From Crocosphaera sp. (GTDB taxonomy: Bacteria; Cyanobacteriota; Cyanobacteriia; Cyanobacteriales; Microcystaceae): 34,330 nucleotides of DNA. A program made the translations under genes and the position numbers. The notes beneath the pieces are model-generated. The model worked only from the letters and a program-made list of their open reading frames with translations. It was not told where the DNA came from and ran no database searches. The DNA is taken from assembly GCA_030065205.1 (NCBI GenBank), contig JASJDN010000066.1, forward strand, positions 1-34,330, in the 5' to 3' direction. Shown here piece after piece: positions 17,070 through 26,333 of the stretch (positions are counted from its first letter, which is position 1; every line of letters begins with the position of its first letter).

Positions 17070-18755
17070 TTACTTTGGATTATTTTTGATAGATTTGCAA
17101 TATAAATTAGCTGATGCTAAGGGAATAGGAAATTCCGTTTTCTCATAACTATCTAACTGAAACCATGAATTTGAAGTCTTGAAAAAATCATCATCTAAGC
17201 CATCAAAAACAACCACTGTAGAAATTTCTTCTTTTTTATCGAATGAACTGATTGTTCCACTATCATAGTGATCAATGACCGCTTGAGGTGCAAGGTATGT
17301 CAAATAATTCTCAGCCTCTTGGAGAGTATCAGAAAAAAATTCAGTATCTTTCAATCCATAAGTGGCAATCAACAGATTTTTTCGATTATAAACATAATCA
17401 AGAATATTTGGCGTTACACTAGCAGCTTCATATCGAACTCTTGGATTAACAGCAAAAAGAATGGCTTTATTATTAGGCGTACAATCAGCTATTTTTTCAA
17501 AAAGTTGATTAATATTAGAATTATTGTAGGCAATATTATTATAGACTGTCCAAACTTGCGGAATAGTAGAGGTGATAACAGCGATTGAAATACCGATAAA
17601 AATATAAGCAGTGACTTTTGAATGATTACGAAGCAGTTTTATTGAATAAGTAATCAAAAATGCTGAACCAACAGTTGCCGGTATCAAGTAATAACCCAAC
17701 ATCCCTAAAATACCAGACTTTGTGTACAGTAAAATTTGGGGTCCTATAATTAATAACGAAATAATCAGAGTAGGTAATAATTGCTTAATAAAGCCCTGAA
17801 GAGATTTCTTTTGATAAATAATAATAATAATTGTGGCTACCAATGAAGCCATAAAAATCCATAAATGACTACTATAAAACAAATCCAAGGCTGTACTTAA
17901 AATTTTAGAAAGTTGAAAGGTTTGTTGATCAATTCCTGCATAGTTCATTCCATTGGAACCGATCACAAAAAAAATGTAGCATAATTCAGCGATTAAAATT
18001 CCCAGAATAATAAGATTTGTTTTTAGGGTTTTTTGAACTGATTTATACAATGATGTACCATTAAAATGACTGTAAGACCAAATCCTAAGAGCCATTAAAG
18101 CAGGGATACAGATAATATAAGACTCTTTGATTAAAGACGCACAAAGGGTTGATAAAACAAACAAACTATTCAATATTAATGTTTCAGTTTTATGTTGACT
18201 TTTAGCAACAATTACAGTTAAAATCATAGCAACTGCGAGAAAAAAGGTTCCTGTCACTTGAGTATAACTAGGCTGTGTCCAGATTGATGCTTGTGGACCG
18301 ATTAAAGCGAACGCTGGAAAGAGACAAGCTATTAATAAGGGAATATTCAATAGTCGGGCAAACCAAACCATTGCAAACGCAGTTAAACTAAGTAATAAAG
18401 CACTACAAGTAAACCAAACACTGGCATTAATTCCTAATAGTTGAGTGAGCAAAACTTGATTCGTATAATAAAGCGGGACAAATCGACCCATGTTATGATC
18501 AATCAAAACCCATTGCTTTATGGTAGCCCAGAGTCCCATTTGTTGAACTTGTTGGTGCATGGTGACAATGGTGTGATCATTCATAAACAAATTCAAGCCA
18601 CTGAATAATAGCCCTGTTTGCCAAAAAAAGAAAAAACAAATTAAGGTAATAACTCCAGCAATTAAGAGATTAGTAATCAGAAAATTTCCTATTTCTTTTT
18701 GATGGTAATTGCTATTTTTGCTCCATTTTGTTTGTGATTCGGTGGTTGATTTCAT
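17070..18755 (-). CDS. Polytopic membrane protein, possible GT-C-type glycosyltransferase (second copy type)
   Basis: The 561-residue protein has a cytoplasmic N-terminus, about 11-12 transmembrane helices from residue 27 to about 410, and a soluble C-terminal domain of about 130 residues. After the first helix the loop has FMNDHTIV and later HNMGRFVPLYY, the same Asn-Asp then Arg-x-x-Pro-Leu layout as in the 641-residue neighbour. This points to the same fold and possibly a related GT-C activity in transferring lipid-linked sugars outside the cytoplasm. It begins 10 bp after the FkbM gene upstream, so translation is likely coupled. Assignment to a named family would need profile searches. 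Confidence 0.6.
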   Translation of the reverse strand: MKSTTESQTKWSKNSNYHQKEIGNFLITNLLIAGVITLICFFFFWQTGLLFSGLNLFMNDHTIVTMHQQVQQMGLWATIKQWVLIDHNMGRFVPLYYTNQVLLTQLLGINASVWFTCSALLLSLTAFAMVWFARLLNIPLLIACLFPAFALIGPQASIWTQPSYTQVTGTFFLAVAMILTVIVAKSQHKTETLILNSLFVLSTLCASLIKESYIICIPALMALRIWSYSHFNGTSLYKSVQKTLKTNLIILGILIAELCYIFFVIGSNGMNYAGIDQQTFQLSKILSTALDLFYSSHLWIFMASLVATIIIIIYQKKSLQGFIKQLLPTLIISLLIIGPQILLYTKSGILGMLGYYLIPATVGSAFLITYSIKLLRNHSKVTAYIFIGISIAVITSTIPQVWTVYNNIAYNNSNINQLFEKIADCTPNNKAILFAVNPRVRYEAASVTPNILDYVYNRKNLLIATYGLKDTEFFSDTLQEAENYLTYLAPQAVIDHYDSGTISSFDKKEEISTVVVFDGLDDDFFKTSNSWFQLDSYEKTEFPIPLASANLYCKSIKNNPK

Positions 18756-18765
18756 GATTGTTTTA

Positions 18766-19581
18766 TTAAATTAATTTATGAGTAAAAACTAGATCAATAT
18801 AAGTTCTTTTTTTGATTTCTTGTTTTATAATTGTTAAATCAGCTTTCAGTAATTTACCTCCTTTGTTAAGAATATACATAAAATAACCTCGTTTCTGAAA
18901 AAATTCCAGTATTTCTTGAGGAATAAACCCTAATTCAGTAATCATAGAAGGCATATATTCTAAAACAATTGCTGCATCAGGATTATTGTGTAAAGTCTTT
19001 TCCATTCCTAAACAAACCGGTAATTCATACCCTTGGACATCAATTTTAATAAACTTAACGACACCATTGTTTAACTCATTTTGAACAAAATCATCGATAG
19101 ATAATAAGACAACTTGAGAAACTTCTTGTAGGGCAACTCCAGATGATTTATAAGTCTTGGTAAGAATTCGATGATCAGCATGATGGCTTTCATTGTGCCA
19201 TAATTCAATCGTTCCTTTTTCTGCACCAACAGCAGCTTGAATAGGAATCACTTGACCAATTAAATGATAAATATTGAGAATTTCTCTTAAACTATCAACA
19301 TTTTTTGTTTCAGGTTCAAAAGCATAAACCTGAAAACCTGGGGTAATAACTTGACTAAATAAGGTGGCTGTGTAACCAATATTAGCCCCTACATCTAAAA
19401 TGTGACCTCCTTTAAAAAGGTCTGGATATTGTTGAGTTAATCCAAAAAATGGATCTTCTATATGTTTTTTATAAAAAAAGTAAGCCCAATAAAAAAAATT
19501 TTTAAACCAAGCTGTTTCTAATAAACCTATTTTTTTAAATAGGGCATAAATCCAGAGTAAAACTTGCTGTATGATTGACAT
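18766..19581 (-). CDS. FkbM-family SAM methyltransferase (first)
   Basis: The 271-residue protein has an amphipathic N-terminus and a class I methyltransferase core. SAM motif I is ILDVGANIGYT, the acidic loop is FEPETKN, and the FkbM signature IKIDVQGYELPVCLGME is followed by IVLEYMPSM. FkbM-type enzymes O-methylate hydroxyls on sugars or polyketides. Start choice is supported by a strong Shine-Dalgarno sequence (AGAGGAG) that overlaps the stop codon region of the upstream FkbM gene, 12 bp away. Two FkbM paralogues in tandem with low similarity outside the motifs suggest two different methylation positions rather than a recent duplication. Confidence 0.88.
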   Translation of the reverse strand: MSIIQQVLLWIYALFKKIGLLETAWFKNFFYWAYFFYKKHIEDPFFGLTQQYPDLFKGGHILDVGANIGYTATLFSQVITPGFQVYAFEPETKNVDSLREILNIYHLIGQVIPIQAAVGAEKGTIELWHNESHHADHRILTKTYKSSGVALQEVSQVVLLSIDDFVQNELNNGVVKFIKIDVQGYELPVCLGMEKTLHNNPDAAIVLEYMPSMITELGFIPQEILEFFQKRGYFMYILNKGGKLLKADLTIIKQEIKKRTYIDLVFTHKLI

Positions 19582-19593
19582 AATTAATCTCCT

Positions 19594-20448
19594 CTAGGGC
19601 TTGGGAATAGCAAGAACATTGATGCCACCAGCTTTATGACAAAGCTTTTCTAAGGCGGTTTGATTCATGGCAATAGGTTGACAATTTGTTAACTGTACTA
19701 ACTGATAGTCAGCTGCTTGTAATGTTATCAGTAACTCATCGATTTGTTGCCGTTCTTCTTGTACATATAAAGCCATTTCCATGATAATTTTTGGTCGATA
19801 CTGTCTTAACGTTTTCTTAGCACCGTTTAATACGGTAAGTTCATAACCATCCACATCTAATTTAATTAGATCAATTTTTTCTATTTTTTGCTGTTCGCAA
19901 TATTCATCTAAAGAAATACCTTGAACCCCATCTGTCGTCATTAATTTACCTTGATGGAGGGGATGAATACTCGGATTATTATCAACTTCAGCCGTTAAAT
20001 CCCAACTTGAATAAACTAAAGCAGGAGGATTTTCTCCTCTATCTAATAACATGATTTGTTCAGCTTGAACACGATGCATTAATTGAGGATTAAGGGCTAA
20101 ATTTCGTTGTAATTTTTCGTAGGCCCAAGTTGTCGGTTCAAAAGAAATGACTTGACCCGTTTCTCCTACTGCTTGCGCTAACGGAAGGGTCATGGCACCA
20201 ATATTTGCCCCAATATCTAAGACAATATCCCCAGGTTTAATAAGAGATTTAAAAGAATTGAGGGTTTCTGGTTCATAGACGTTTAAATAGATAGCCAGAT
20301 CAATTCCTTCTCGTAAATCTAGGGACCATTTAACCCCTCGACGTTTAACTCTTGTTATGGAAGATAAACCAAACCAAGAACGAATTGTCACAATCAAACG
20401 ACTCAGTAAACGAGCAATTTTAATCTTACCTTCTGTGGAAATTTTCAT
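19594..20448 (-). CDS. FkbM-family SAM methyltransferase (second)
   Basis: The 284-residue protein has SAM motif I VLDIGANIGAMTLP, then ISFEPTTWAYEKLQ, and the family signature IKLDVDGYELTVLNGA with IIMEMALY. The N-terminus (about 1-60) carries basic residues and could touch the membrane. It starts 3 bp after the stop of the preceding methyltransferase gene and ends 12 bp before the next FkbM gene, so all three are almost certainly translated from one message. The likely role is O-methylation of a sugar in the glycan; the position cannot be read from sequence. Confidence 0.88.
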   Translation of the reverse strand: MKISTEGKIKIARLLSRLIVTIRSWFGLSSITRVKRRGVKWSLDLREGIDLAIYLNVYEPETLNSFKSLIKPGDIVLDIGANIGAMTLPLAQAVGETGQVISFEPTTWAYEKLQRNLALNPQLMHRVQAEQIMLLDRGENPPALVYSSWDLTAEVDNNPSIHPLHQGKLMTTDGVQGISLDEYCEQQKIEKIDLIKLDVDGYELTVLNGAKKTLRQYRPKIIMEMALYVQEERQQIDELLITLQAADYQLVQLTNCQPIAMNQTALEKLCHKAGGINVLAIPKP

Positions 20449-20451
20449 GAT

Positions 20452-21180
20452 TTAAACTTCCCTTTTTTCTAAAACGACTAAAATACGAAACGCGAGCAAT
20501 TGACTCATAAAAGATAACATTTTTTCTAAATTGAATAAGGGTTTATATAAAAACATTGGCACTAATGATGGTTTTTCAAAGCCTCCACTTAAAGGATAAA
20601 TAAAAAATGCCAAACGACGATGATAAACCTTTAAAAGTTGGGGATATTTATTTCTAAATTGGGCGAACTTTCGTTCAAACAAAATCGTTGCAAAAGCTTG
20701 ATTGGAATCAAACGGTTGACGATTAGGAGAAGGGTCAACAAAGATTAAAGGATTTTGTTTAAAGTTAACAGGTTCCGGGTGTAAAAAATGATAAACTAGC
20801 CAAGAAACTGGTGAGATATAAGGCTCCATCATAATAATTTTGCCCCCAGGACGAAGAATGCGTAATGCTTCGTTAAAAAATAGGGTAACATTTTCAATAT
20901 GATGAAGAACATCAAACATCACAATATTATCAAAAGATTGATCAGGAAATGGCATATTTTGAGCATCAGCCACCACATCAATCCAAGGGAGAGGAACAAT
21001 ATCGCTGGAGGTAACATTGGGAGCAAACTCTTTAAAGTTGCCACTACCGCCTCCTAATTCTAAGGTTTGTCCAGGAGAAAGTTGAGCCGTCATTTCTCGA
21101 TACCAAGTGGTATACAAGGCTCGCAGAATGGGCTTTTTTTGCCAAGTTACTCTATGTTCTTGTAGGATTGTTTCAGTCAT
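20452..21180 (-). CDS. Class I SAM methyltransferase (Methyltransf_11-like)
   Basis: The 242-residue protein has SAM motif I TLELGGGSGNF, the acidic loop SSDIVPLPWIDVVADAQNMP, and the motif FDNIVMFDVLHHIEN followed by LRPGGKIIMMEP. The C-terminal third is hydrophobic and basic and may form a substrate or membrane-facing lid. Its Shine-Dalgarno sequence is poor. A short perfect hairpin lies between it and the preceding gene. Substrate is unknown; the operon suggests a lipid-linked or sugar acceptor. Confidence 0.82.
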   Translation of the reverse strand: MTETILQEHRVTWQKKPILRALYTTWYREMTAQLSPGQTLELGGGSGNFKEFAPNVTSSDIVPLPWIDVVADAQNMPFPDQSFDNIVMFDVLHHIENVTLFFNEALRILRPGGKIIMMEPYISPVSWLVYHFLHPEPVNFKQNPLIFVDPSPNRQPFDSNQAFATILFERKFAQFRNKYPQLLKVYHRRLAFFIYPLSGGFEKPSLVPMFLYKPLFNLEKMLSFMSQLLAFRILVVLEKREV

Positions 21181-21201
21181 TTTTGATATTTTTAATTGTC
21201 A

Positions 21202-21218
21202 TTCCCAGGAACTGGGAA
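21202..21218. other. Short perfect hairpin between two operon genes
   Basis: TTCCCAG and CTGGGAA pair exactly around a 3-nt loop in the 78-bp gap. It has no U-tract, so it is more likely an mRNA processing or stability element than a terminator. Confidence 0.4.
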
Positions 21219-21258
21219 ATCTCATTAACGCCTCAACCAGAATAAGTAGTATTAGTAG

Positions 21259-22698
21259 TTAACGGAATTTTATTTTTCTGGCTGCAAATAAACACATTTT
21301 TAAAAGAACGATTCCCTCCTTAAAATGTTGAATATTAGAAGAGCCATAGGTTCTGGGGTCGTATCTTACTGGCACATCTTTCATCTGTAAGCCCAGTTTT
21401 GCAGCACCAAATAACAAATCAAAATCCCCAAAAGGATCAAATTCTCCAAAATAGGAACGGTTTTCGGAAATCTGTTGATAATGATGACGAAATAATACTT
21501 TAGTCCCACAAAGAGAGTCTTTGATTTTTATACCTAGTAAATAGGAGAGTAACCAAGCAAAAAATCGATTGGCCATACGATTTAACCAAGGCATGGCTTG
21601 AGGATGAACTGGATAAACCAAACGACAACCATTAGCAAATTCACAGGCACCTGAAGCCAAGGCATCAAAGAAATGGGTTAAATCTTCGGGTCTAACGGTC
21701 AAATCAGAGTCCAAAATCATCAAAATGTCCCCTGTTGCCATCGCAAACCCTTGACGCACCGCATCCCCTTTTCCTTTGCCGGTTTGCTGACAAATTTTGA
21801 TGTCCCATTGATGACCATATTTTGCTTGTACTCTTTGAATTTCTTCCCAGGTATTATCCTTGGAATGACCTTCAATAAAAATAATTTCCGTGTGTTTTCC
21901 TAGTTGGGGCATTCGGGTGACACAACTTTCAATATTTCCGGCTTCATTTCGGGCCGGAATAATCACAGAACAAGTTAAGGTTTGATGTTGCTTAATTGTA
22001 TTGCTTTGATTGATTTTTGGTCGAGCAACAATGGATTCAGTTAAACATAATTGATTAATTAAAGGCAGTTGAGCAATTATTTTATTAAAAAGCCAAGATA
22101 ACCCAATAATACGCCTGGGTATTAGCATTTGTTTATGATGGGAAATTATTTCAAATCCGTTTAAGTTTAAAATATTTTTTATGTCTTGATAACTTAACCA
22201 ATTTAAGTTATCAATTGGGGTTCTTTGTTTCAATAAAGTTGCTAGTTTGAGGACGATTTCCCAAGCTGGATTATGAAAAGTCAAAATTAAACGGGTGTTA
22301 GGATGACAAGCATCAGCTAAATTGTTAAAAGTTTTGTGCAAGTTATGAAGATAACTGACCGTATTCGCTAAAAGAATATAGTCAAATTTTTGTTCAGATT
22401 GATAATATTCTCCATCTTTTAAGAGAAAATCTAAGTCAGGAAATCGATATTTAGCATATTCAATAGCTTGCTCATTGATATCAATTCCTAAACCATAGTC
22501 AGGATTAACAGAGGCCAACAAATATCCTGTTCCTGAACCTATTTCTAAGACTTTAGAATTGGATTTGACATAAAAACGATAAAATCTTTCTATGTCTTGA
22601 TAGTATAGTAAGTTCTTCTTTCTCCAAGTTTCAGGAGGAAAAAGATTATTTTGATTTGTCGGGTTATGGGTTGTTTGTTTAGCTGTTGTAGATTTCAT
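21259..22698 (-). CDS. Fused SAM methyltransferase and GT2 glycosyltransferase
   Basis: This is a 479-residue two-domain protein. Residues about 25-225 are a class I methyltransferase with motif I LEIGSGTGYLLA (51-62) and FDYILLANTVSYLHN. Residues about 243-479 are a GT-A enzyme of family 2, resembling dolichol/polyprenyl-phosphate sugar transferases. It opens with SVIIPARNEAGNIESCV, has QQTGKGKGDAVRQGF, the metal-binding DSD at 330-332 and a C-terminal FGDFDLLFGAAKLGL. If the second domain makes polyprenyl-phosphate sugar, it would supply the GT-C-like proteins later in the operon (inference). The cluster has three other methyltransferase-GT fusions. Spacing to both neighbours is under 80 bp. 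Confidence 0.88.
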   Translation of the reverse strand: MKSTTAKQTTHNPTNQNNLFPPETWRKKNLLYYQDIERFYRFYVKSNSKVLEIGSGTGYLLASVNPDYGLGIDINEQAIEYAKYRFPDLDFLLKDGEYYQSEQKFDYILLANTVSYLHNLHKTFNNLADACHPNTRLILTFHNPAWEIVLKLATLLKQRTPIDNLNWLSYQDIKNILNLNGFEIISHHKQMLIPRRIIGLSWLFNKIIAQLPLINQLCLTESIVARPKINQSNTIKQHQTLTCSVIIPARNEAGNIESCVTRMPQLGKHTEIIFIEGHSKDNTWEEIQRVQAKYGHQWDIKICQQTGKGKGDAVRQGFAMATGDILMILDSDLTVRPEDLTHFFDALASGACEFANGCRLVYPVHPQAMPWLNRMANRFFAWLLSYLLGIKIKDSLCGTKVLFRHHYQQISENRSYFGEFDPFGDFDLLFGAAKLGLQMKDVPVRYDPRTYGSSNIQHFKEGIVLLKMCLFAARKIKFR

Positions 22699-22744
22699 CA
22701 GTGTTTATTTTGATAGTAATGTTAAACAGTCGGTGTTGAAAAAT

Positions 22745-23713
22745 TTAATAAGCTTTTCCCAACGTTGAGAAAAATCTTAAGGGTTTCTTGAGTTTAAACC
22801 AAAAATTTCTTAATTTCCAGAATTTACTGGTTTTCATTGCTGCTAATTCTTGTTGAAGTTGTTGTATTTGATGCTTCTGATTAATCACGGAAGTTTGAGA
22901 GACTTGAAATTGCTTATTAATATTATCTATTTGATTCTGCAACTGTTCATTGTTTTTCTTAAATAATATTAATTGTTCCTCAAAATATAAAATGATATCT
23001 TGATACTTTAGAAGTCTTTTTTTATCCCAATCATTTCCTTGATAAACTTGAGCAGTATTATGAACTTGCCAATATTCTCCCCTCGTTAATTTAATATCTT
23101 TAGTCGACAAACCATTGAGAGCATAAGAAGCGATTGTTCGCGGATAATACTGCCAATTAATTTCATTATATTTTAAAAGATTGAGATACCATTCAACATC
23201 AGCAACTATCTTATAACCTTCATTAAATAAACCATATTTCTCAAAAATATTGGCTTTAGCTAATGTGGCTTGATGAGGCATACTACCATAGATCATCCAC
23301 TCTAAAATTTTCTGAGGTTGAGGCGGTTTAACCAAGATAGTATTATCTTGATCTCGTGCTTCTAAATCCCCATAAATAATATCACAATTAGGATGCTCAT
23401 TTAGATAATTAACTACATCTTGAATGACATCATTATCCAGCAAATAGTCATCAGAATTCAGGAAATAAATAAAGTCTCCTGTTGCTATTTTTATACCTTT
23501 ATTCATCGCATTATAAATGCCAGTATCAGGTTCGCTTACCCATTGATTTATCTGTGTTTTATACTGCTCAATAATTTTTGAGGTTTTATCATTGGAGTTG
23601 CCATCAATTACAATATATTCAATATTTGAATAAGTTTGATTGATGACGCTTTGTATGGCTTTTTTTATGGTTTTTTCAGCATTTTTGCAAACGGTAATAA
23701 TTGAAATTTTCAT
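22745..23713 (-). CDS. GT2 glycosyltransferase with coiled coil and C-terminal SKFWKLR module
   Basis: The 322-residue protein starts with a WcaA-like GT-A domain: ISIITVCKNAEKTIKKAI, the donor motif YIVIDGNSNDKT, NKGIKIATGDFIYFLNSDD with the DxD-type acid pair, and YGSMPHQATLAK. A Gln/Asn-rich coiled coil (about 240-290) follows, then the module SKFWKLR at 296-302 with a basic amphipathic tail (NFWFKLKKPLRFF). The catalytic domain is complete, so the tail is an addition shared with three other proteins in this operon. The gene starts 28 bp after the 827-residue gene. Sugar specificity cannot be assigned. Confidence 0.9.
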   Translation of the reverse strand: MKISIITVCKNAEKTIKKAIQSVINQTYSNIEYIVIDGNSNDKTSKIIEQYKTQINQWVSEPDTGIYNAMNKGIKIATGDFIYFLNSDDYLLDNDVIQDVVNYLNEHPNCDIIYGDLEARDQDNTILVKPPQPQKILEWMIYGSMPHQATLAKANIFEKYGLFNEGYKIVADVEWYLNLLKYNEINWQYYPRTIASYALNGLSTKDIKLTRGEYWQVHNTAQVYQGNDWDKKRLLKYQDIILYFEEQLILFKKNNEQLQNQIDNINKQFQVSQTSVINQKHQIQQLQQELAAMKTSKFWKLRNFWFKLKKPLRFFSTLGKAY

Positions 23714-23741
23714 GATAGTTAGTAATAGTCTTTTAAAACAA

Positions 23742-26225
23742 TTAGTCAGTGGGTAAGCCTAATTTTTGCTTAATCTTAAACCAAAGCGATCGCAATTTCC
23801 AAAACTTACTGGTTTTCATGGCTTCAAGTTCTTCGGTTAAGCTTTGAATTTGTTGTTGATACTGCTGCATCTCAACTGATAAATCTTGAGAGGGTTGAGA
23901 TGATTGATATTGATTAATTTCTTGTTGATGGGATTGGATAATGGTTTCCATTTTCTTTTGAGTTTGAGTTAATTCTTGTGATAAAGAATAACGTAATACT
24001 GACTCTAGTACAGGACTAGAAGCAGAGTTTAATTGAGTATTAATTGGAACAAAAATTCCTTTTGTTTTTTTGTCTGGAGATTTAAGGTCATATCTATTAA
24101 CTTCTTGAGGCTCTAACTCCTCTAATGGATGATTACTCAGTAAATCTTTGTACAATTCTAAATAATTATTTGCTTGCACTGAAAGAGAATACTTTTCTTC
24201 AATTAATTGGCGACAATTTTCTCCCATTTTTGCTCTTTGTTCTGGGGTTTTAAACGCGGTTAAAATGGCTGTAGCTAAAGCAGAATAGTCTCCTGCTGGC
24301 ACTAATTTTCCAGTGATATTATCCTGAACTAAATCAGGTAAACCGCCTATCTCAAATCCCACGACAGGGGTACCACAACTCATGGACTCTAACATAGTAT
24401 TAGGTAGATTATCTTCTAAGGAAGGTAAGACAAAAATATCGGCTGCGGAATAGATTTCTGCTAACTTATCATCAGACTTAATCTGTCCTAAAGAAACCAC
24501 AGGAATTTTTAGAGAACTCAGTTGTTCATTAGGCACACCAAAGGATAATAATTTAATTTTTTCCTGTTGAACAGCAATATAAAATTTTTCATCTTCTAAA
24601 CACACTTCAAGGGATTTGATCATTTCCTCAAATCCCTTGCGCTTTTCATTACCATTATCGGCACCAATTAATAAAGTAAAGCTATTTGGTTTAATGCCTA
24701 AACTTTCTTTCGCTTTTACTTTTGCAATCGGCATAAATCTATCGGTTTCCACACCATTAGGAATCACTTCAACCCGTTGATGTTTAAATAAAGCACTTTT
24801 TCCCACACAATCAGCTAACCAATAACTAGGGGTAACAAGGGTTAAATTTATCCCTGATAATAAATCTAATTTATCTTTCAAAATAGCTGCTGCTAAACCA
24901 AACTTATCGTCTTTTAATTGAGGACAATTATTACAACTGGTTTGATAGCCTTCACAGCCAGCAGAATAGTGACATCCCCCAGTAAACCCCCACATATCAT
25001 GAAGGGTCCAAACGATGGGTTTCCCTAAACTGGCTAAACGTTTGAGGGTTTGAGGGGACTGAAACATGGCCACCCAATGTAACTGAATAATATCAGCCGT
25101 TTGCACTTCTTCCACTTGACTGATATCCCATCCAGGATAGGGAAAATTGAATAAGGTATTAGATAAATCCGTACGATTTTCGTTGATATAATGGGTCTGT
25201 AAAGCGGTAAAGGGGTCGGTTTCCGTTGTATCTGAGGATGGGAGAGATTGAACGACACCCACCGTTTCATCGCTAGAAAGCTTATATTTAGCCAACAGTA
25301 AAGATTGTTGTCCGGCTTGTTGCAGTCCCTTGTGTAAACGATAAGCAGCCCTAGCGGCCCCTCCACCCACATCAATGGTGTTTAACTGGACGACTTTTAC
25401 GGGGGGTGTCTGATGGCTACCTGAAACAAATATTTGTTGCCAATAATTGGGGCGAGATTCCACTGCTTCCACAAATAGAGAGTCGGGTTTACGAATTCGT
25501 CCCTCTTTGGTGACATCTAAGCCAAATTGCTCAAAATTTGTAATTCTTGACTCGTGGGCTTGACAAACTTTGACATCAGTAAAGCCTGTTTTTGTTAAAA
25601 TCCGTTCGAGAGAATAGCGGTCGTACATCCACTGATGAACTTCTCCACTGAGACGAAATTTACCCACTTTGAGGGCGACTTCATCAAAATCATCGGTTTT
25701 GGGATTAAACGAAAAAGGAGGCGGAATTTGATCTTTGAGGGGACGCAATAACTTAATTAAATTTTCCCCTTCTATACCAATCCGTTCGATAATAAAAGAT
25801 TCATTAGGAATATTTTCATCCGCTAAATAAAGGGCCATTTCGCCCCCAGATTGATGACGGGCAACTTGATCGAACATTTCTAGTAAAATCCAATCATATT
25901 TAGCCATTGCTTCGGTTGACCCTTGGCTGGCTTCTTCTAAGTATTTAAGGTATAGTCTAGCCAAACTTTCTAAATTAGGAACGACCACGCGAATTAACCC
26001 GTTTGGCCGCAAAACACGGTGACATTCTTCTAAAAATCTTTCCGCTTCTCCTTGGGTAAAATGTTCGAGGACATGGGAATGATAAACCACATCAAACGAA
26101 GCATCTTCAAAGGGAATGCCTTGCCGTAAATCATGGGACATGACTCCTTCTTGAGTGGAGACAAAATCAACATTTGTCCAATCAGGATGAAAGTGAGAAC
26201 CGCAACCTAAGTTAAGGTATTTCAT
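23742..26225 (-). CDS. Fused SAM methyltransferase and GT4 glycosyltransferase with C-terminal SKFWKLR module
   Basis: This is an 827-residue protein with three parts. Residues 1-265 are a class I methyltransferase (LNLGCGSHFHPDW, FDVVYHSHVLEHF, LRPNGLIRVVVP). Residues about 275-690 are a GT-B enzyme of the GT4 type. It opens VVQLNTIDVGGGAARAAYRL and has HDMWGFTGGCHYSAGCEGYQ with four cysteines (418, 424, 432, 435) that could bind zinc, as in WcaC-like proteins. The donor region is SLEDNLPNTMLESMSCGTPV. Residues about 735-827 are a Gln-rich coiled coil ending in SKFWKLR (806-812) and a short basic tail. The protein likely adds one sugar and methylates it or a neighbour. A HIP1 site lies within the codons for the module. 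Confidence 0.88.
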   Translation of the reverse strand: MKYLNLGCGSHFHPDWTNVDFVSTQEGVMSHDLRQGIPFEDASFDVVYHSHVLEHFTQGEAERFLEECHRVLRPNGLIRVVVPNLESLARLYLKYLEEASQGSTEAMAKYDWILLEMFDQVARHQSGGEMALYLADENIPNESFIIERIGIEGENLIKLLRPLKDQIPPPFSFNPKTDDFDEVALKVGKFRLSGEVHQWMYDRYSLERILTKTGFTDVKVCQAHESRITNFEQFGLDVTKEGRIRKPDSLFVEAVESRPNYWQQIFVSGSHQTPPVKVVQLNTIDVGGGAARAAYRLHKGLQQAGQQSLLLAKYKLSSDETVGVVQSLPSSDTTETDPFTALQTHYINENRTDLSNTLFNFPYPGWDISQVEEVQTADIIQLHWVAMFQSPQTLKRLASLGKPIVWTLHDMWGFTGGCHYSAGCEGYQTSCNNCPQLKDDKFGLAAAILKDKLDLLSGINLTLVTPSYWLADCVGKSALFKHQRVEVIPNGVETDRFMPIAKVKAKESLGIKPNSFTLLIGADNGNEKRKGFEEMIKSLEVCLEDEKFYIAVQQEKIKLLSFGVPNEQLSSLKIPVVSLGQIKSDDKLAEIYSAADIFVLPSLEDNLPNTMLESMSCGTPVVGFEIGGLPDLVQDNITGKLVPAGDYSALATAILTAFKTPEQRAKMGENCRQLIEEKYSLSVQANNYLELYKDLLSNHPLEELEPQEVNRYDLKSPDKKTKGIFVPINTQLNSASSPVLESVLRYSLSQELTQTQKKMETIIQSHQQEINQYQSSQPSQDLSVEMQQYQQQIQSLTEELEAMKTSKFWKLRSLWFKIKQKLGLPTD

Positions 26226-26333
26226 GGATTATAATAGTTTAATTAATTAACAATAAAATCAGATAGTATTTAACAGCCCTCCTACCTGCCCTCTTTTTAA
26301 AGCGAAGTCAGGGGGTATCATCTCCTGTCTCCT

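Noticed and set aside
25034..25375. Minus-strand 113-codon frame inside the methyltransferase-GT4 gene
   Set aside because: It lies in another frame of the same strand as a complete GT4 domain and has no family features.
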